A DNA stretch of 49,314 nucleotides from an uncultured Kiloniella sp. Its GTDB lineage: Bacteria; Pseudomonadota; Alphaproteobacteria; Kiloniellales; Kiloniellaceae. A program made the translations under genes and the position numbers. Position 1 is the stretch's first letter; each line of letters opens with the position of its first letter. Positions 1-13,867 of the stretch are shown in pieces. The stretch spans positions 1-49,314 of the forward strand of contig NZ_CAKZMP010000081.1 in NCBI RefSeq assembly GCF_937128705.1, given 5' to 3'. A model generated the notes under the pieces. The model was given only the letters and a program-made list of their open reading frames with translations, searched no databases and had not been told where the DNA came from.

Positions 1-743
1 GACGCAAAAAAGGCTGTCACAGGTGTTGGTGCACCTTCGTACACATCCGGTGTCCACATATGGAATGGTACTGCAGAAATTTTGAACGCGATAGCAGCAC
101 AAACAAAAACCAGCCCGACAACAAGACCAACTTGTGGAGACTGATCACCAGCAGCAAGGCCAGAAATAACAGTTCCCAGCGTGTCAAAGTCTGTGGTTCC
201 AGTAAATCCATAGATCATGGAACAACCGTATAACAACATCCCCGAAGACAAGGCACCGAGCACAAAGTACTTCAAGCCAGCTTCTGAAGAACGCAGGTTC
301 TCACGGCGAATGGCTGCAATGACATAAAGTGCCAAGCTTTGAAGTTCCAGACCGACATATAGTGACATCAAGTCATTTGACGAGATCATCATCATCATGC
401 CGAGCGTCGCCAAGACCATCAGCACAGGAATTTCAAACCTTGCCATGCCTTCACGTTCAACGAAGCGCTGGGTCATCAAAATACCAAAGCCAGATGCCGT
501 CAAAGCAACAAGCTTCATATAGTTCGCATAGGCATCAACAACAAAGAGGCCACCGAATGCTAAACCTTGTTTTTGACCGCCAAAGAAGATCAGGCCGAAA
601 GCGACAGCAATGACAGCAACCGACAAAGCCGAAACAAAACCAGCTGTTTTATTGCCCGCATAAGCTCCGTAAAGCAGCAGCACCGTTGCAGAACATGCCA
701 GGAAAATCTCGGGCAATGCCATTGATAGATCTGTTGTGATCAT
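1..743 (-). CDS. nuoN: NADH-quinone oxidoreductase subunit N (partial, 3' part lies outside window)
   Basis: Reverse-strand translation from the ATG at 743 gives MITTDLSMALPEIFLACSATVLLLYGAYAGNKTAGFVSALSV..., hydrophobic and NuoN-like; directly downstream of nuoM in the nuo order. Not present as one ORF in the track because it is open at the window edge. Confidence 0.88.
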   Translation of the reverse strand, partial: MITTDLSMALPEIFLACSATVLLLYGAYAGNKTAGFVSALSVAVIAVAFGLIFFGGQKQGLAFGGLFVVDAYANYMKLVALTASGFGILMTQRFVEREGMARFEIPVLMVLATLGMMMMISSNDLMSLYVGLELQSLALYVIAAIRRENLRSSEAGLKYFVLGALSSGMLLYGCSMIYGFTGTTDFDTLGTVISGLAAGDQSPQVGLVVGLVFVCAAIAFKISAVPFHMWTPDVYEGAPTPVTAFFA

Positions 744-756
744 CTTGATAGCCCCT

Positions 757-2283
757 CTATTGACCAAAGACCTGCGCAAACATCGGCGCGGCGTTCGAGG
801 CTGCGATTGCAGTCTCATAGTTAGTGACAAGATTACTTACGGATGCAGACATGATATCCAGGAAGCTCGGTGGATAAATCCCCATCCACAGTGTAAGAAT
901 GATCAAAGGTGCAAAGACAGCTTTTTCTCTCCAGTTGAGATCCAGAAGTGCCTTCACATCATCTTTTTCCAGTTTCCCGAAGATTACCTTGCGATAAAGG
1001 TAAAGCATGTAGGCTGCGCCCAAGACCATACCTGTTGCAGCAAGTGCAGCAACCCATGTGTTTGCTTTAAACGCCCCGACCAAAACAAGGAATTCGCCAA
1101 CAAAACCACCTGTTCCTGGCAAGCCGACTGACGCAAGCATAAAGACCATGAACATCAGGGCATAGACAGGCATCCTGTCCACAACGCCACCATACGCCGC
1201 AATCATACGTGTATGCATACGGTCATAAATAACGCCAACACAAAGGAAGAGTGCCGCAGAAACAACACCATGTGACAGCATCTGATAAATTGCGCCTTCG
1301 ATACCTTGTTGGTTCGCGGCAAAGATACCGATTGTCACATAGCCCATATGTGCAACAGAAGAATAAGCAATCAGCTTTTTCATATCTTCCTGCGCCAAAG
1401 CAACAAGTGATGTATAGATCACCGCGACAATAGAAAGCGTATAAACCAAAGGTGTGAAGTATACAGAGGCTTCAGGCATCATTGGTAGCGAGAAACGCAG
1501 GAAGCCATAAGCCCCCATTTTCAACAGAACCCCGGCAAGAATAACAGATCCAGCTGTTGGGGCTTCCACGTGTGCGTCTGGCAACCACGTATGAACGGGC
1601 CACATCGGCACTTTAACCGCAAAGGAAGCAAAGAAGGCTATCCAAAGCCACTTCTGCATTTCCGACGGGAAAGTGGTTGTCATCAACGTCGTGATATCCG
1701 TTGTTCCTGCGAATGAATACATTGCCAAAATGGCAACCAGCATCAATACAGATCCTGCAAGTGTATAAAGGAACAGTTTGAAAGCCGCATAAACACGACG
1801 CGCACCGCCCCAAACACCGATGATCAGGAACATCGGGATCAACACACCTTCGAAGAAGATATAGAAGACAACAATATCAAGCGCACAGAACATGCCGACC
1901 ATCATGGTTTCAAGAATAAGGAAAGAAACCATGTATTCCTTCACACGCTTGTTCACAGCACCCCATGAAGAGATAATGCAAATTGGCGTCAGAAGTGTTG
2001 AAAGCAGAACAAAGAGAACAGAGATACCATCGACGCCCATACGATAAGACAGGCCAAGCGAAGGCATCCATTCAACTTCTTCCACAAACTGGAACTCGGC
2101 AGTTCCGCGTTCAAACCCAGTCCAGAGAAGAAGAGAAACCGCAAACGTCACCCCGGATACCCAAAGGGCAACCCAGCGTGAGTTTTTAGCAACGGCCTCT
2201 TCATTATCCCCCCGGATAAGAAGAATGATAAGCGCACCCAACAAAGGGGCAAAGGTCACAATTGAGAGAATATGATCTTGCAT
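757..2283 (-). CDS. nuoM: NADH-quinone oxidoreductase subunit M
   Basis: ORF 757..2316; likely start [17 protein letters not shown] at 2283. Antiporter-like membrane subunit with [31 protein letters not shown] motif. Confidence 0.96.
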   Translation of the reverse strand: MQDHILSIVTFAPLLGALIILLIRGDNEEAVAKNSRWVALWVSGVTFAVSLLLWTGFERGTAEFQFVEEVEWMPSLGLSYRMGVDGISVLFVLLSTLLTPICIISSWGAVNKRVKEYMVSFLILETMMVGMFCALDIVVFYIFFEGVLIPMFLIIGVWGGARRVYAAFKLFLYTLAGSVLMLVAILAMYSFAGTTDITTLMTTTFPSEMQKWLWIAFFASFAVKVPMWPVHTWLPDAHVEAPTAGSVILAGVLLKMGAYGFLRFSLPMMPEASVYFTPLVYTLSIVAVIYTSLVALAQEDMKKLIAYSSVAHMGYVTIGIFAANQQGIEGAIYQMLSHGVVSAALFLCVGVIYDRMHTRMIAAYGGVVDRMPVYALMFMVFMLASVGLPGTGGFVGEFLVLVGAFKANTWVAALAATGMVLGAAYMLYLYRKVIFGKLEKDDVKALLDLNWREKAVFAPLIILTLWMGIYPPSFLDIMSASVSNLVTNYETAIAASNAAPMFAQVFGQ

Positions 2284-2288
2284 AGCCC

Positions 2289-4220
2289 TTAACCTGCGTT
2301 GGAAACGATATACCAAGTAATCAGGGCAACGACCCCGATTAACATGGCAAATGCGTAATGATAGACATATCCGCTTTGCAGACGGCTCGCTTTACCCGCA
2401 AGAATGCGTGTAAGAGAACTCACCCCATCTGGTCCGTAAGCATCAATTACAGCACCATCCCCGGATTTCCAGAGGAAGCGGCCAATCTTGACGGCAGGAC
2501 GTACAAAGAGAAAGTCATAGAGTTCATCAAACATCCATTTTCTGTAAACAAAAGTATGGACTGGTTTGATGATTGACACGAAAGTCGCCGGAAGGCTTGG
2601 CACGAACATATAGAAGACATATGCCAGAACAATCCCGCTGATCGCTGCAATTAATGGTACAAGCTTCACCCATGTCGGAACATGGTGTGCCGCTTCAACC
2701 GTGTCATTTGCAGCTAGAACCAGAAGTGAATCACCCCAAAATTCTGTTTTAAGATCACCAACGAAGTAGTTGTATCCCAACCACCCAGCAAAGAGAGCAC
2801 CAACACCCAGAACAAGTAATGGGATCATCATCACCATTGGTGATTCGTGAACGCCCTTCATTGTGTGTTCATCCGCACGCGGATTACCATGGAAGGTCAT
2901 GATCAGCAGACGCCAGGAATAAAATGCTGTCATAAAGGCAGCAGCTGTCCCCGCCCAGAAGGCAAACATACCCTGTGTGGAATGATCAGCATAAGCAGCT
3001 TCAAGGATAAGATCTTTCGAGAAATATCCAGAAAGCGGTGGAATACCAGCCAAGGCAATTGATCCGATCCACATAAGAAGATAAGTCGCTGGAATCATTT
3101 TCCAGATACCACCCATCTTACGCATATCCTGTTCGTGATGCATCGCATGGATCACAGAACCTGCACCTAAGAACAACAGCGCTTTAAAGAAAGCGTGTGT
3201 CATCAGGTGGAAAATAGCACCACCATAAGCAGATACACCGATAGCAAAGAACATATAGCCAAGCTGTGAACAGGTTGAATAGGCAATCACCCGCTTGATA
3301 TCAAACTGAGTCAGACCAATTGTTGCCGCAAAGAAGGCCGTTGCGGCACCAACGTAAGTAACAACTTCCAACGCAGCAGGTGCATATTCAAACACAGGCG
3401 AGAAACGACAAAGCATGAAGATACCCGCGGTCACCATTGTCGCCGCATGAATAAGTGCAGAAACAGGCGTCGGGCCTTCCATCGCATCTGGCAGCCATGT
3501 GTGCAGACCAAGTTGAGCTGATTTGCCCATTGCACCAACAAAGAGCAGCAGACAAATAATTGTCAGGGCATGCCCTTCATAACCAAGGAATGTGAACTGA
3601 GCTGTCGATAGCCCCTCTGCCTGAGGGAAGATTTCAGCAAAGTTGACCGAACCAAAGAGAACAAAGACACCCATGATTCCAAGGGCGAAGCCAATATCAG
3701 CAACGCGGTTGACCAGAAACGCTTTCATTGCTGCCGAACAAGCCGACGCCTTTTCATACCAAAAACCAATCAGCAGGTATGACGCCAGCCCAACACCTTC
3801 CCAACCAAAGAACATCTGAACAAGATTGTCAGAAGTAACCAGCATTAACATGAAGAAGGTGAAAAGTGACAGATACGAGAAGAAACGCGTAATTGACTTG
3901 TCTTCGGACATGTAACCGATTGAATAAAGATGCACCATTGAAGAGACAACAGTTACAACAATCAGCATTACGGCTGTCAGCGTATCAATTTTCAACGCCC
4001 AAGATAATTGAAAATCACCCGAATTAATCCAGGTAAACAAATGTGTTGTCCGCGCGTTTCCATCAATGGCGACATCAAAGAAAACAACGAATGATAAAAC
4101 AGCTGATACAAGTAGTAACCCAGTGGTTAGTACTTGGGCTCCGCGATCGCCGATCCACTTGCCAAACAGGCCAGCAATAAATGAACCTAACAGAGGGAGA
4201 AAGACTATAAAGTTTTCCAT
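2289..4220 (-). CDS. nuoL: NADH-quinone oxidoreductase subunit L
   Basis: 643 aa; [21 protein letters not shown] and [30 protein letters not shown] motifs. Confidence 0.97.
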   Translation of the reverse strand: MENFIVFLPLLGSFIAGLFGKWIGDRGAQVLTTGLLLVSAVLSFVVFFDVAIDGNARTTHLFTWINSGDFQLSWALKIDTLTAVMLIVVTVVSSMVHLYSIGYMSEDKSITRFFSYLSLFTFFMLMLVTSDNLVQMFFGWEGVGLASYLLIGFWYEKASACSAAMKAFLVNRVADIGFALGIMGVFVLFGSVNFAEIFPQAEGLSTAQFTFLGYEGHALTIICLLLFVGAMGKSAQLGLHTWLPDAMEGPTPVSALIHAATMVTAGIFMLCRFSPVFEYAPAALEVVTYVGAATAFFAATIGLTQFDIKRVIAYSTCSQLGYMFFAIGVSAYGGAIFHLMTHAFFKALLFLGAGSVIHAMHHEQDMRKMGGIWKMIPATYLLMWIGSIALAGIPPLSGYFSKDLILEAAYADHSTQGMFAFWAGTAAAFMTAFYSWRLLIMTFHGNPRADEHTMKGVHESPMVMMIPLLVLGVGALFAGWLGYNYFVGDLKTEFWGDSLLVLAANDTVEAAHHVPTWVKLVPLIAAISGIVLAYVFYMFVPSLPATFVSIIKPVHTFVYRKWMFDELYDFLFVRPAVKIGRFLWKSGDGAVIDAYGPDGVSSLTRILAGKASRLQSGYVYHYAFAMLIGVVALITWYIVSNAG

Positions 4221-4227
4221 CGTCGGA

Positions 4228-4539
4228 TTAGCCTTTCATCATGTTGATATCTTCAACCGCGATTGACCCGCGATTACGGAAGTAGATAACCAGGATCGCC
4301 AGACCGATCGCCGCCTCAGCAGCAGCAACAGTTAAAATAAAGACGGCGAAGACCTGACCAACCAGATCACCCATATGGGTAGAGAAAGCCACAAAATTGA
4401 TGTTCACGGCCAAGAGCATAAGCTCAATAGACATCATAATAACAATGACGTTCTTTCTATTAAGAAAGATACCAAAGATGCCTAGGGTAAACAGAACAGC
4501 CGCGACAACCAGGTAATGGGCTAGACCAATTTCTAACAT
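4228..4539 (-). CDS. nuoK: NADH-quinone oxidoreductase subunit K
   Basis: 103 aa; [14 protein letters not shown] and [20 protein letters not shown] motifs. Confidence 0.97.
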   Translation of the reverse strand: MLEIGLAHYLVVAAVLFTLGIFGIFLNRKNVIVIMMSIELMLLAVNINFVAFSTHMGDLVGQVFAVFILTVAAAEAAIGLAILVIYFRNRGSIAVEDINMMKG

Positions 4540-4541
4540 GG

Positions 4542-5156
4542 TTAGATTCCACTCCCGCTGGATACTTTTTTGATTTCAACGGACTCTTCACGACTACGGT
4601 TGATTTGATCAGAAATAACCTGTTTACGAACACCGTCACGCTGACGGAGCGTCAGAACAATTGCTCCGACCATCGCAACCAATAAGATCAAACCACAAGC
4701 TTGGAAGAGGTATGCGTATTTAGTGTAAAGCACCTGCCCCAAAGCCCGCGTGTTATGAACAGTGTCCATATCGGGAATTGGCACAGCCGCCGTAGCCACA
4801 ACATCAGGTGCTGTGAATGATGAAGACAAGATCACGACAAGTTCCAAAAAGAGAACCAGACCGATAGAACCGCCAATCAGCAAATATTGCTTAAAGCCCT
4901 GTCGTGCGCGCTCGATATTGATATCAAGCATCATAACAACAAAGAGGAAGAGAACTGCCACAGCCCCGACATAGACGACCACGAGGATCATCGCGAGGAA
5001 TTCAGCCCCCATCAGCACAAAAAGACCAGCCGCATTAAAGAAGCAGAGGATAAGGAACAGAACCGAATGAACCGGGTTCTTGGAAGAAATCACCATAACT
5101 GCCGAAGCAATGGCAACTGCTGCAAATAGATAGAAGACGAGCGCCTGAACGATCAT
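4542..5156 (-). CDS. nuoJ: NADH-quinone oxidoreductase subunit J
   Basis: 204 aa; [51 protein letters not shown] is NuoJ-typical. Confidence 0.96.
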   Translation of the reverse strand: MIVQALVFYLFAAVAIASAVMVISSKNPVHSVLFLILCFFNAAGLFVLMGAEFLAMILVVVYVGAVAVLFLFVVMMLDINIERARQGFKQYLLIGGSIGLVLFLELVVILSSSFTAPDVVATAAVPIPDMDTVHNTRALGQVLYTKYAYLFQACGLILLVAMVGAIVLTLRQRDGVRKQVISDQINRSREESVEIKKVSSGSGI

Positions 5157-5229
5157 TTGGCTACCCTTTCTTTATAGGCCTGGTGTTGGCATATGATTTT
5201 TTTCATAAACACTTTTTTATCCCAAGCTT

Positions 5230-5718
5230 TTAGCGGTAAGGAGTATCCAACGCGATGTTCTGCGCAATTTCGGTTTCCCAACGGTCGCCATTCGCAAGCA
5301 GCTTGTCTTTATCATAGAAAAGCTCTTCACGTGTCTCAGTCGCAAACTCAAAATTTGGTCCCTCGACAATTGCGTCCACCGGGCAAGCCTCTTGGCAAAA
5401 TCCGCAATAGATACACTTCGTCATATCAATGTCATAGCGTGTTGTACGGCGACTGCCGTCATCACGCGGCTCAGCTTCGATTGTAATCGCCTGTGCCGGG
5501 CAAATAGCTTCACACAGTTTACAGGCGATACAACGCTCTTCCCCATTCGGGTAGCGGCGCAAAGCATGCTCTCCACGAAAACGGGGGCTAATTGGCCCTT
5601 TTTCGTATGGGTAGTTAAGGGTGACCTTTGGCTTAAAGAAGTACTTAAGCGTCAAGGCCATTCCGGAAAGCAGTTCGGTCAAAAGAAGACTGCGGACTGG
5701 GTTTTTCATAAAAGCCAT
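5230..5718 (-). CDS. nuoI: NADH-quinone oxidoreductase subunit I (two 4Fe-4S clusters)
   Basis: 162 aa; [19 protein letters not shown] and [32 protein letters not shown]. Confidence 0.98.
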   Translation of the reverse strand: MAFMKNPVRSLLLTELLSGMALTLKYFFKPKVTLNYPYEKGPISPRFRGEHALRRYPNGEERCIACKLCEAICPAQAITIEAEPRDDGSRRTTRYDIDMTKCIYCGFCQEACPVDAIVEGPNFEFATETREELFYDKDKLLANGDRWETEIAQNIALDTPYR

Positions 5719-5774
5719 CGTCCTCTATCTCTCCATATTTCTTTTTATTATTTTCTTTTCCATCACCAGATCTC

Positions 5775-6806
5775 CTATTGAGCCACTGGTAACAGGTCAA
5801 AACCAACCAGTACCCCAGCCGTCAGGAATACCCATAACAGGGAAAACGGCAGGAAGACTTTCCATCCCAAACGCATCAGTTGGTCATAACGGAAGCGCGG
5901 GAATGTGGCACGAACCCATAGGAAACAGAAAAGAACCATTGCAATCTTCAATGAGAACCAAACAGGCCCAGGTATCCAGTTCAACGGCGCAATATCCAAA
6001 GGCGGCAACCAACCACCAAGGAAAAGAATTGTAGCCATTGCACTCATCAGGATCATGTTTGCGTATTCCCCAAGGAAGAATAACGCAAAGCTCATGGAAG
6101 AATACTCAACCATGAAACCAGCCACGATTTCTGATTCACCTTCGGGTAAATCGAATGGTGAGCGGTTTGTTTCAGCGAGAATGGAAATGAAGAAGATCAC
6201 AAACATAGGCAGCAACGGGAACGCATACCAGTTCAAAAGGCCATAATTCCCTTTTTGCGCCATCACGATATCTGACAGGTTCAATGATCCTACGCACAAA
6301 AGAACCGTAACAATCACCAAGCCCATGGAAACTTCGTAGGACACCATCTGCGCCGCTGAACGAAGGGCACCAATGAAAGGATACTTCGAGTTAGAAGCCC
6401 ATCCCGCCATGATCACGCCATAAACACCCAATGATGAGATCGCGAAAAGGTAGAGAATACCAACGTTAATATCACTAACAACCAGACCTTCGCCAAAAGG
6501 AATAACGGCCCAAGCAACAAGACTAAGAATAAAGGTTAGCATTGGTGCCATAATGAAGATGATCTTGTTCGATCCCGAAGGAAGAATGGTTTCCTTCATC
6601 ATCAACTTGACCGCATCCGCAAAAGGCTGCAATGCACCAAAAGGCCCAACAACGTTTGGTCCTTTGCGAAGTTGCATCGCACCGATAACTTTACGTTCCG
6701 CCAGCGTAAGATAGGCCACCGCGATCAGCAAAGGACCGACAATTACCATAATTTGCGCAACGATCATGATCGTTGGCAGAGCGTATCCTTCCCAGAATTC
6801 AACCAT
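5775..6806 (-). CDS. nuoH: NADH-quinone oxidoreductase subunit H
   Basis: ORF 5775..6842; likely start [53 protein letters not shown] and [29 protein letters not shown]. Confidence 0.97.
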   Translation of the reverse strand: MVEFWEGYALPTIMIVAQIMVIVGPLLIAVAYLTLAERKVIGAMQLRKGPNVVGPFGALQPFADAVKLMMKETILPSGSNKIIFIMAPMLTFILSLVAWAVIPFGEGLVVSDINVGILYLFAISSLGVYGVIMAGWASNSKYPFIGALRSAAQMVSYEVSMGLVIVTVLLCVGSLNLSDIVMAQKGNYGLLNWYAFPLLPMFVIFFISILAETNRSPFDLPEGESEIVAGFMVEYSSMSFALFFLGEYANMILMSAMATILFLGGWLPPLDIAPLNWIPGPVWFSLKIAMVLFCFLWVRATFPRFRYDQLMRLGWKVFLPFSLLWVFLTAGVLVGFDLLPVAQ

Positions 6807-8865
6807 TTGTTCCAGTAGCTCCCTGCTCTTTACCCAGTACAAATTGCTCTGTACAGGCAGACATCGTTTCAGATGAACGGCTGATCGGATCAGTCATATA
6901 GAAATTCTTGATGTTACTTGTGAAAGGATCAGAAGATAGCTTTTCCTTGCTCTTCGCAACATCGCCCAAGCCAGTTGTTGAGACCTGATCAATTGCAGCA
7001 AAGACAGGATTAACATCGATCATTCTTTGACGCAGTTGCCCAAGGTTATCATAAGGCAGTGCCTCACCAACCTGTTCTGACAATGCGCGAAGAATAGTCC
7101 AATCTTCTCTGGCTTCACCCGGAGGGAACGTCGCAAGACGTCCCAATTGAACGCGGCCTTCTGTATTTACATAGGTGCCGTTTTTCTCGGTATAGGCCGC
7201 ACCCGGTAAAATCACATCCGCAGCCGAAGCGCCTGCATCCCCATGGTGCCCTTGATAGATCACAAAAGCATTCTTCAGCTTGGAAGTATCAATCTCGTCT
7301 GCACCTAACAGATAAACAGCTTTGATCGATCCCTTTTCAGCACCGTCAAGAATACCAGCAACATCGACACCATTTTTGCCCGGAACCAAGCCTAGATCCA
7401 GGCCAGCAACACGAGAAGCTGCCGTATGAAGAACATTGAAACCGTTCCAGTCATCCTGAACAAGACCGTATTTATCGGCAATCGCTTTTGCTTCAGCAAG
7501 AACTGCAGCACCATCATCCCGGGTCAACGCGCCCATACCAACAATAATCATTGGCTTCTTGGCGTCCTTCAGCACATCAGCAAAAGAGCTTTTACCAGAT
7601 GTAACTTCTTTCAAAGTGTCCGGGCCTGCACCTAAGTACTCATATTCATAAGTCAGATCAGCGGCTTCACCGATCATACCTACTTTAAAGCCACCTTCCA
7701 GGAAGCGTTTGCGCAACCTTGCGTTAATAAGTGCGGCTTCCCAACGTGGATTTGTTCCGACAAGAAGAACAGCGTCGGCTTCTTCAATACCAGCGATAGA
7801 GCTGTTAAAGAGATAGGTTGAACGATCATCAACGCTCAACTTGGCACCGTCCTGACGACAGTCGATATTTTCAGATCCCAGATTAGCCATGAAGTCTTTC
7901 AGAGCCACCATGGATTCTGCGTCGTTCAGATCGCCAGAAATCGCCGCAATTTCATTCCCTTTAAGAGGAGATAGTTTCCCTTTGATTGCGGCAAAAGCTT
8001 CATCCCAAGATGCCGCTTTCAACTTGCCATCAACACGGACATAGGGGCGATCAATACGCTGACGGCTCAAACCATCTGTAATGTAACGGGTTTTATCAGT
8101 GATCCACTCTTCGTTCACATCTTCATGGATACGCGGAAGAACACGAAGAACTTCACGGCCGCGAACATCAATACGAATGTTAGACCCGACAGCGTCCATC
8201 ACATCAATGGAGTTTACCTTTTTCAATTCCCAAGGACGGGCATTGAATGCATAAGGTTTGGACGTCAGCGCGCCGACAGGGCAAACATCAACCAAATTAC
8301 CGGACAGTTCAGTATTAACAGCCTTTTCCAAAGTCGTGATCTCAACATGACCACCACGATTTAAAAGGCCAACTTCTTCAATACCAGCAACCTCAGTCGA
8401 AAAACGCACGCAACGTGTACATTGAATACAGCGGGTCATGATCGTCTTGATCAATGGCCCCATGTATTTTTCAGTAACCGCACGTTTGCTTTCTTTGTAA
8501 CGTCCGTGATCAAGACCAAAGGCCATGGCCTGATCCTGAAGATCACACTCACCACCCTGATCGCAGATAGGGCAATCAAGCGGGTGATTGATCAAAAGGA
8601 ATTCCATCACCCCTTTACGGGCTTTTTGAACAACCTCGGTATCTGTCTTGATCACCATGCCTTCGCCAACCGGCATTGCACAAGATGCAATCGGTTTCGG
8701 GGCACGTTCCATTTCGACCAGACACATCCGGCAATTACCGGCGACGGAAAGACGTTCGTGGTAACAGAAACGTGGAATTTCTGCCCCCGCAAGTTCGCAT
8801 GCCTGAAGAACTGTCAGGCCGTCTGCGACTTCAATCTCTTTACCGTCAATCGTCAACTTTGGCAT
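6799..8865 (-). CDS. nuoG: NADH-quinone oxidoreductase subunit G
   Basis: 688 aa; N-terminal 2Fe-2S ([18 protein letters not shown]), [17 protein letters not shown] and [12 protein letters not shown] motifs. Confidence 0.97.
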   Translation of the reverse strand: MPKLTIDGKEIEVADGLTVLQACELAGAEIPRFCYHERLSVAGNCRMCLVEMERAPKPIASCAMPVGEGMVIKTDTEVVQKARKGVMEFLLINHPLDCPICDQGGECDLQDQAMAFGLDHGRYKESKRAVTEKYMGPLIKTIMTRCIQCTRCVRFSTEVAGIEEVGLLNRGGHVEITTLEKAVNTELSGNLVDVCPVGALTSKPYAFNARPWELKKVNSIDVMDAVGSNIRIDVRGREVLRVLPRIHEDVNEEWITDKTRYITDGLSRQRIDRPYVRVDGKLKAASWDEAFAAIKGKLSPLKGNEIAAISGDLNDAESMVALKDFMANLGSENIDCRQDGAKLSVDDRSTYLFNSSIAGIEEADAVLLVGTNPRWEAALINARLRKRFLEGGFKVGMIGEAADLTYEYEYLGAGPDTLKEVTSGKSSFADVLKDAKKPMIIVGMGALTRDDGAAVLAEAKAIADKYGLVQDDWNGFNVLHTAASRVAGLDLGLVPGKNGVDVAGILDGAEKGSIKAVYLLGADEIDTSKLKNAFVIYQGHHGDAGASAADVILPGAAYTEKNGTYVNTEGRVQLGRLATFPPGEAREDWTILRALSEQVGEALPYDNLGQLRQRMIDVNPVFAAIDQVSTTGLGDVAKSKEKLSSDPFTSNIKNFYMTDPISRSSETMSACTEQFVLGKEQGATGTNG

Positions 8866-8874
8866 CAGTCTCTC

Positions 8875-10170
8875 CTACTCCGCTGCCTGGCGCGATTGCT
8901 TGTATTCGTTAATCCGGCGCTCTAATTCCGGACGGAAATTCCGGATCAAGCCCTGAATTGGCCAAGCTGCAGCATCACCAAGCGCACAAATTGTGTGACC
9001 TTCAACCTGCTTTGTAACATCCCAAAGCATATCGATTTCTTCAACATCAGCTTCGCCGCGAACCATGCGCTGCATAAGACGGAACATCCATCCCGTTCCT
9101 TCGCGGCATGGCGTACACTGGCCACAGCTTTCGTGTTGATAGAAATGTGAAAGTCGGCAGATAGCTTCGACAACATCGGTGGACTTGTCCATCACGATAA
9201 CCGCCGCTGTTCCCAAACCGGAACCCGCTTCGCGTAATGCATCGAAATCCATGGTCATGGTATCACACACATGCTTTGGCAGCATCGGAACGGATGATCC
9301 ACCCGGAATTACTGCAAGCAGATTATCCCAACCGCCACGAACACCACCCGCATGCTTTTCAATAAGCTCACGCAGAGGAATACTCATCGCTTCCTCTACG
9401 TTACACGGCTTGTTTACATGACCAGAGATAGAGAAAATCTTTGTCCCGGTGTTATTTTCGCGGCCAAACTGTTTCCACCAATCAGGTCCTCTGCGCAAGA
9501 TGGTCGGCGACACCGCAACTGTTTCCACATTGGTCACAGTTGTTGGACATCCATACAGACCACAGGCCGCAGGGAATGGCGGCTTCAGACGAGGTTGACC
9601 TTTTTTACCTTCCAAACTCTCCAGAAGGGCGGTTTCCTCACCACAGATATAGGCACCAGCACCACGGTGAACGTGGACATCAAATGCCCAGCCAGAACCG
9701 CAAGCATCATCACCCAGTAATCCATCAGCTCTTGCCTGCTCGATGGCAGCTTCCAAGCGCGTGGATTCTAGATAATACTCACCACGAATATAGATGTAAG
9801 CCGTATGAGCGCCCATTGCGAAACCAGCAATCAGGCAACCTTCGATAAGCGTATGTGGATCATTGCGCATGATCTCACGGTCTTTACAGGACCCCGGCTC
9901 TGACTCATCGGCATTAACAACCAGATAACTTGGACGGCTTGGATCTTCTTTCGGCATGAATGACCATTTAATGCCAGCCGGGAAACCCGCACCGCCACGA
10001 CCACGCAGGCCAGAGTCTTTCATACGATTGACGATCTCTTCACGACCGAGAGCAACCAGATCTTTAGTGTTTATCCAGATGCCGCGTTTCTTCGCGCCTT
10101 CAAGACCCCAATCGTCCTGTCCGTAAAGATTTTGGAAAATACGATCTTTATCACCTAAAAGTGGCATCAT
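8875..10170 (-). CDS. nuoF: NADH-quinone oxidoreductase subunit F
   Basis: 431 aa; [46 protein letters not shown] and [15 protein letters not shown]. Confidence 0.98.
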   Translation of the reverse strand: MMPLLGDKDRIFQNLYGQDDWGLEGAKKRGIWINTKDLVALGREEIVNRMKDSGLRGRGGAGFPAGIKWSFMPKEDPSRPSYLVVNADESEPGSCKDREIMRNDPHTLIEGCLIAGFAMGAHTAYIYIRGEYYLESTRLEAAIEQARADGLLGDDACGSGWAFDVHVHRGAGAYICGEETALLESLEGKKGQPRLKPPFPAACGLYGCPTTVTNVETVAVSPTILRRGPDWWKQFGRENNTGTKIFSISGHVNKPCNVEEAMSIPLRELIEKHAGGVRGGWDNLLAVIPGGSSVPMLPKHVCDTMTMDFDALREAGSGLGTAAVIVMDKSTDVVEAICRLSHFYQHESCGQCTPCREGTGWMFRLMQRMVRGEADVEEIDMLWDVTKQVEGHTICALGDAAAWPIQGLIRNFRPELERRINEYKQSRQAAE

Positions 10171-10772
10171 TCACCCCCTTTTAGGGTTGTACGCTCACCC
10201 TCTGGCGCAGATGTAAGACGGCCAATTTGTGATCCGATTGGCACATCTTTGCCTGCGCGAAGCTCTTCGACAATTTCCATCATGCGTTCAGGGGAAAGAT
10301 CTTCGTAATACCAATCGTTGATCTGAACCATTGGCGCATTACAACACGCGCCCATACATTCAACTTCAACAACCGAGAAAAGACCATCTTCACTGACATC
10401 ACCAACCTTACTAACGCCAATTTTATCCATTGCCGCTTTCAGAATGTTGTCTGATCCGTTTAACCAGCACGGTGTTGTCCGGCAAACCTGGATAAAGTAC
10501 TTACCAACAGGTTTAAGGTTAAACATCGTGTAAAAGGTTGCAACCTCGTGTGCACGAATTGGCGCAATTTCGAGATATTCAGCAACATATTCAATTGCTT
10601 CGGGCGGTAGCCAGCCGTCGTTCTGTTTTTGCGCGATATAGAATAGACTAATGATCGCGCTGGCCTGACGGCCTTCAGGGTACTTGGCAACAATCTTTTC
10701 TGCTTCACGAAGGTTTTCTTCGGTAAACTTAAAGTCGCCTGTTTTGGCTTTTGGAAAACTACTGGTTTTCAT
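10167..10772 (-). CDS. nuoE: NADH-quinone oxidoreductase subunit E
   Basis: 201 aa; [15 protein letters not shown] ... [23 protein letters not shown]. Confidence 0.97.
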   Translation of the reverse strand: MKTSSFPKAKTGDFKFTEENLREAEKIVAKYPEGRQASAIISLFYIAQKQNDGWLPPEAIEYVAEYLEIAPIRAHEVATFYTMFNLKPVGKYFIQVCRTTPCWLNGSDNILKAAMDKIGVSKVGDVSEDGLFSVVEVECMGACCNAPMVQINDWYYEDLSPERMMEIVEELRAGKDVPIGSQIGRLTSAPEGERTTLKGGE

Positions 10773-11947
10773 CGGTCAACCTCGCCGAAGACGATATCCA
10801 TTGAACCCAGAATAGCAACACTATCAGCCAACATGTGCCCTCGGCACATATAATCCATGGCAGCTAGGTGCGCAAATCCCGGTGCTTTGATTTTACAGCG
10901 GTACGGTTTGTTTGATCCGTCAGCGACAAGATAAACACCGAACTCCCCCTTAGGAGCTTCGACCGCAATGTAAGTTTCACCGGCAGGAACGTGGAAACCT
11001 TCTGTATAAAGTTTGAAGTGATGGATCAACGCTTCCATAGAGCGCTTCATGTCATCACGACGCGGAGGGGTAACTTTGTGATTTGGTGCAAGGACAGGCC
11101 CTTCGGGCATTTTCTCGATGCACTGCTTCATAATATGCAAGGACTGGCGCATCTCTTCGACACGAACAAGATATCTGTCGAAACAATCACCGTTCTTCCC
11201 AACTGGAATATCAAAATCCAGTTCGTCATAACAATCGTAAGGCTGTGATTTACGAAGATCCCATGCGATACCGGAACCACGGATCATGGGACCAGAAAGC
11301 CCCCAATCCATCGCTTCGTCAAAGTTCATGACACCGATATCAACGGTCCTTTGACGGAAAATTCTGTTTTCAGTCAGCAAACCTTCGAGATCGTCAATAA
11401 AGGACGGGAAATTCTCGCAAAATTCTGAAATATCAGACAGTAATCCGGCAGGAAGGTCCTGATGGACACCACCCGGACGGAAGTAAGCAGCGTGTAATCT
11501 GGCACCACAAGCACGCTCGTAGAATTCCATCAAGATTTCACGTTGTTCAAAGCCCCAAAGGATTGGTGTCATAGCACCAACATCAATCGCAAAGGTCGTG
11601 ATATTCAAAAGATGATTTAGAATACGGCCAATTTCACAATAGAGAACACGGATATACTGACCACGCTTTGGTACTTCGATATCAAGCATCTTTTCAACAG
11701 CAAGAGCAAAAACATGTTCTTGGTTCATCGGCGCGACATAATCAAGGCGGTCAAAATAAGGAATTGCCTGTAAATAGGTCTTATATTCAATAAGCTTCTC
11801 TGTTCCGCGGTGTAGCAAACCAATATGCGGGTCTGCCCGCTCAATGATCTCGCCGTCCATTTCCATAACAAGACGAAGAACACCATGCGCAGCCGGATGC
11901 TGAGGACCAAAGTTCAGCGTAAGCGGCTTAATCGTTGCTTCAGCCAT
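10769..11947 (-). CDS. nuoD: NADH-quinone oxidoreductase subunit D
   Basis: 392 aa; [42 protein letters not shown]-term [11 protein letters not shown]. Confidence 0.98.
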   Translation of the reverse strand: MAEATIKPLTLNFGPQHPAAHGVLRLVMEMDGEIIERADPHIGLLHRGTEKLIEYKTYLQAIPYFDRLDYVAPMNQEHVFALAVEKMLDIEVPKRGQYIRVLYCEIGRILNHLLNITTFAIDVGAMTPILWGFEQREILMEFYERACGARLHAAYFRPGGVHQDLPAGLLSDISEFCENFPSFIDDLEGLLTENRIFRQRTVDIGVMNFDEAMDWGLSGPMIRGSGIAWDLRKSQPYDCYDELDFDIPVGKNGDCFDRYLVRVEEMRQSLHIMKQCIEKMPEGPVLAPNHKVTPPRRDDMKRSMEALIHHFKLYTEGFHVPAGETYIAVEAPKGEFGVYLVADGSNKPYRCKIKAPGFAHLAAMDYMCRGHMLADSVAILGSMDIVFGEVDR

Positions 11948-12576
11948 TAAGCAGCCCCCTCTTCATTTTCCTGTTCGGCCTTTTCATCCCCTGGCAGGTT
12001 CACAATACCTTCCCACGGGCTGGAGAAATCGAAGTTCCGGAATTCCTGTGTCAATTTCACAGGTTCATACACAACACGCTTTTGTGTCTCGTCATACCTG
12101 ACTTCTACATAGCCTGTAAGCGGGAAGTCTTTGCGTAGCGGATGCCCTTCGAAACCGTAATCGGTCAGTATACGACGAAGATCCGGATGGTTGGCAAAGA
12201 AAATGCCGTACATATCCCATACTTCACGTTCGTACCAGATCGCAGAACTGAAAAGCCCTGTCACGGATTCAACTGGCGTTTCATCGCTTGTTGAAAACTT
12301 GATCTTGATACGCTGATTATGGGTAAGAGATAGAAGACAGTAAACGATTTCAAAACGCTCTTCTCTGGCCGGGTAATCGACCGCAGTCAATTCCACCAGC
12401 TGCCTGAATTGACAGTTTTGATTGTCTCTTAGGAACTTTATAACCTGAAGGAGGGTATCTGACTTTGCCCAGATGACAAGTTCGTCATTTATAAGCTCAG
12501 TTCCAGTTACCGCCTCTCCCAAGGTAGTGGCGATAAAATCGCCCAAGTCCAGTAAAGCCTGATTCATATGGTTCAC
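11947..12576 (-). CDS. nuoC: NADH-quinone oxidoreductase subunit C
   Basis: 209 aa; [50 protein letters not shown]. Confidence 0.97.
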   Translation of the reverse strand: MNHMNQALLDLGDFIATTLGEAVTGTELINDELVIWAKSDTLLQVIKFLRDNQNCQFRQLVELTAVDYPAREERFEIVYCLLSLTHNQRIKIKFSTSDETPVESVTGLFSSAIWYEREVWDMYGIFFANHPDLRRILTDYGFEGHPLRKDFPLTGYVEVRYDETQKRVVYEPVKLTQEFRNFDFSSPWEGIVNLPGDEKAEQENEEGAA

Positions 12577-12602
12577 CAGTATTTAGGAATGCCCGAGATA
12601 GG

Positions 12603-13157
12603 CTACCTGCGGAATTTCGCGGTTCGTTTGATTTTCTTTTGAAGCTGTAGAATGCCATAAATAAGCGCCTCAGCCGTCGGCGGGCACCCAGGAACATAAA
12701 TATCTACAGGAACAACTCTGTCACAGCCACGAACGACAGAATAAGAATAGTGATAATAGCCGCCGCCATTTGCACAAGACCCCATTGAGATAACCCAACG
12801 AGGTTCAGGCATCTGATCATAAACCTTACGCAAGGCCGGCGCCATTTTGTTGGTAAGTGTACCAGCAACAATCATCACATCTGACTGACGAGGCGACGGG
12901 CGGAAAACCATGCCAAAACGGTCCATGTCATAACGGCTACACGCCGCGTGCATCATTTCCACCGCGCAACAAGCCAAACCAAAAGTCATCGGCCACAAAG
13001 ACCCAGACTGTGCCCAACCTGTAAGCTGATCCATACGCGCCAACACAAAGCCACGTTCAGCGAGTTCTTCGCCAACGTTTTGCAGAACAAGATCTTGCTC
13101 CGGACCTGGCGGCAGCGGTGCCCCTTGCTTGAGAGCTGGATTAGAGATTACTCCCAT
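12603..13157 (-). CDS. nuoB: NADH-quinone oxidoreductase subunit B
   Basis: ORF 12603..13178; likely start MGVISNP at 13157. [13 protein letters not shown] ... [44 protein letters not shown]. Confidence 0.97.
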   Translation of the reverse strand: MGVISNPALKQGAPLPPGPEQDLVLQNVGEELAERGFVLARMDQLTGWAQSGSLWPMTFGLACCAVEMMHAACSRYDMDRFGMVFRPSPRQSDVMIVAGTLTNKMAPALRKVYDQMPEPRWVISMGSCANGGGYYHYSYSVVRGCDRVVPVDIYVPGCPPTAEALIYGILQLQKKIKRTAKFRR

Positions 13158-13531
13158 TCCAATGCCCCTTTCTTCCATTCGTATGCAAAGCCAATCGTCA
13201 AAATGACCAAAAAGACCACCATCGACCAGAAACCAAAGAGACCGATATCACCCAGTGATACGGCCCAAGGGAACAGGAAGGCGACTTCAAGGTCGAAAAT
13301 AATGAAGAGGATTGCCACTAGGTAGAAGCGCACATCAAAACGGCCACGCGCGTCATCAAACGCTTCGAAGCCACACTCATAAGTACTGATTTTCTCTGAA
13401 TCAGGGTGCTGTTTAGCCATGATAACAGAAGCCAGCATCATTGCGATAGCCAGACCCACTGCAATTCCGAGAAAGATCAGAATTGGCAGGTATTCCGCCA
13501 ACATCCCATCTAAGCCCATCTCTCCATACAA
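13148..13531 (-). CDS. nuoA: NADH-quinone oxidoreductase subunit A
   Basis: 127 aa; [45 protein letters not shown]. Exact start uncertain. Confidence 0.96.
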   Translation of the reverse strand: MYGEMGLDGMLAEYLPILIFLGIAVGLAIAMMLASVIMAKQHPDSEKISTYECGFEAFDDARGRFDVRFYLVAILFIIFDLEVAFLFPWAVSLGDIGLFGFWSMVVFLVILTIGFAYEWKKGALEWE

Positions 13532-13790
13532 TCTGCACGAGGGTTACCGCGCAAATCACCTTTCATGTCGAATATGACAAGAGGCCTTTATGGCCCTATT
13601 TTTTAAGTATGTATTAAATATCGCCCAAAGGCGACATAAGCAAACATAGAATCGCCACAATCCAGAAAAAATCGTATTATCCCAGTAGCGGAATCAAGTA
13701 TTAACCGAAGAACTCATGAAAACACATTCCGTTCTACAGGATAAACATTTGCAATGTCTTAAGGGATATAAGGAGTATCATAAGAAATGA

Positions 13791-13867
13791 TGGCGAGGAT
13801 GACGAGACTTGAACTCGCGACCTCTGGCGTGACAGGCCAGCGCTCTAACCAACTGAGCTACACCCCC
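13791..13867 (-). tRNA. tRNA-Asp (GTC), CCA encoded
   Basis: Reverse strand GGGGGTGTAGCTCAGTTGGTTAGAGCGCTGGCCTGTCACGCCAGAGGTCGCGAGTTCAAGTCTCGTCATCCTCGCCA folds as cloverleaf; anticodon GTC. Confidence 0.95.

Noticed and set aside
736-1131. Forward ORF of 131 aa opposite nuoM
   Set aside because: Fully antisense to the well-supported nuoM; composition is typical of a shadow ORF.
8422-8925. Forward ORF of 167 aa opposite nuoG
   Set aside because: Antisense to the conserved N-terminal Fe-S region of nuoG; shadow ORF.
13148-13531. Possible fusion or overlap anomaly of nuoA and nuoB
   Set aside because: The 10-nt overlap is an ordinary operon overlap once the internal nuoB start (13157) is used.
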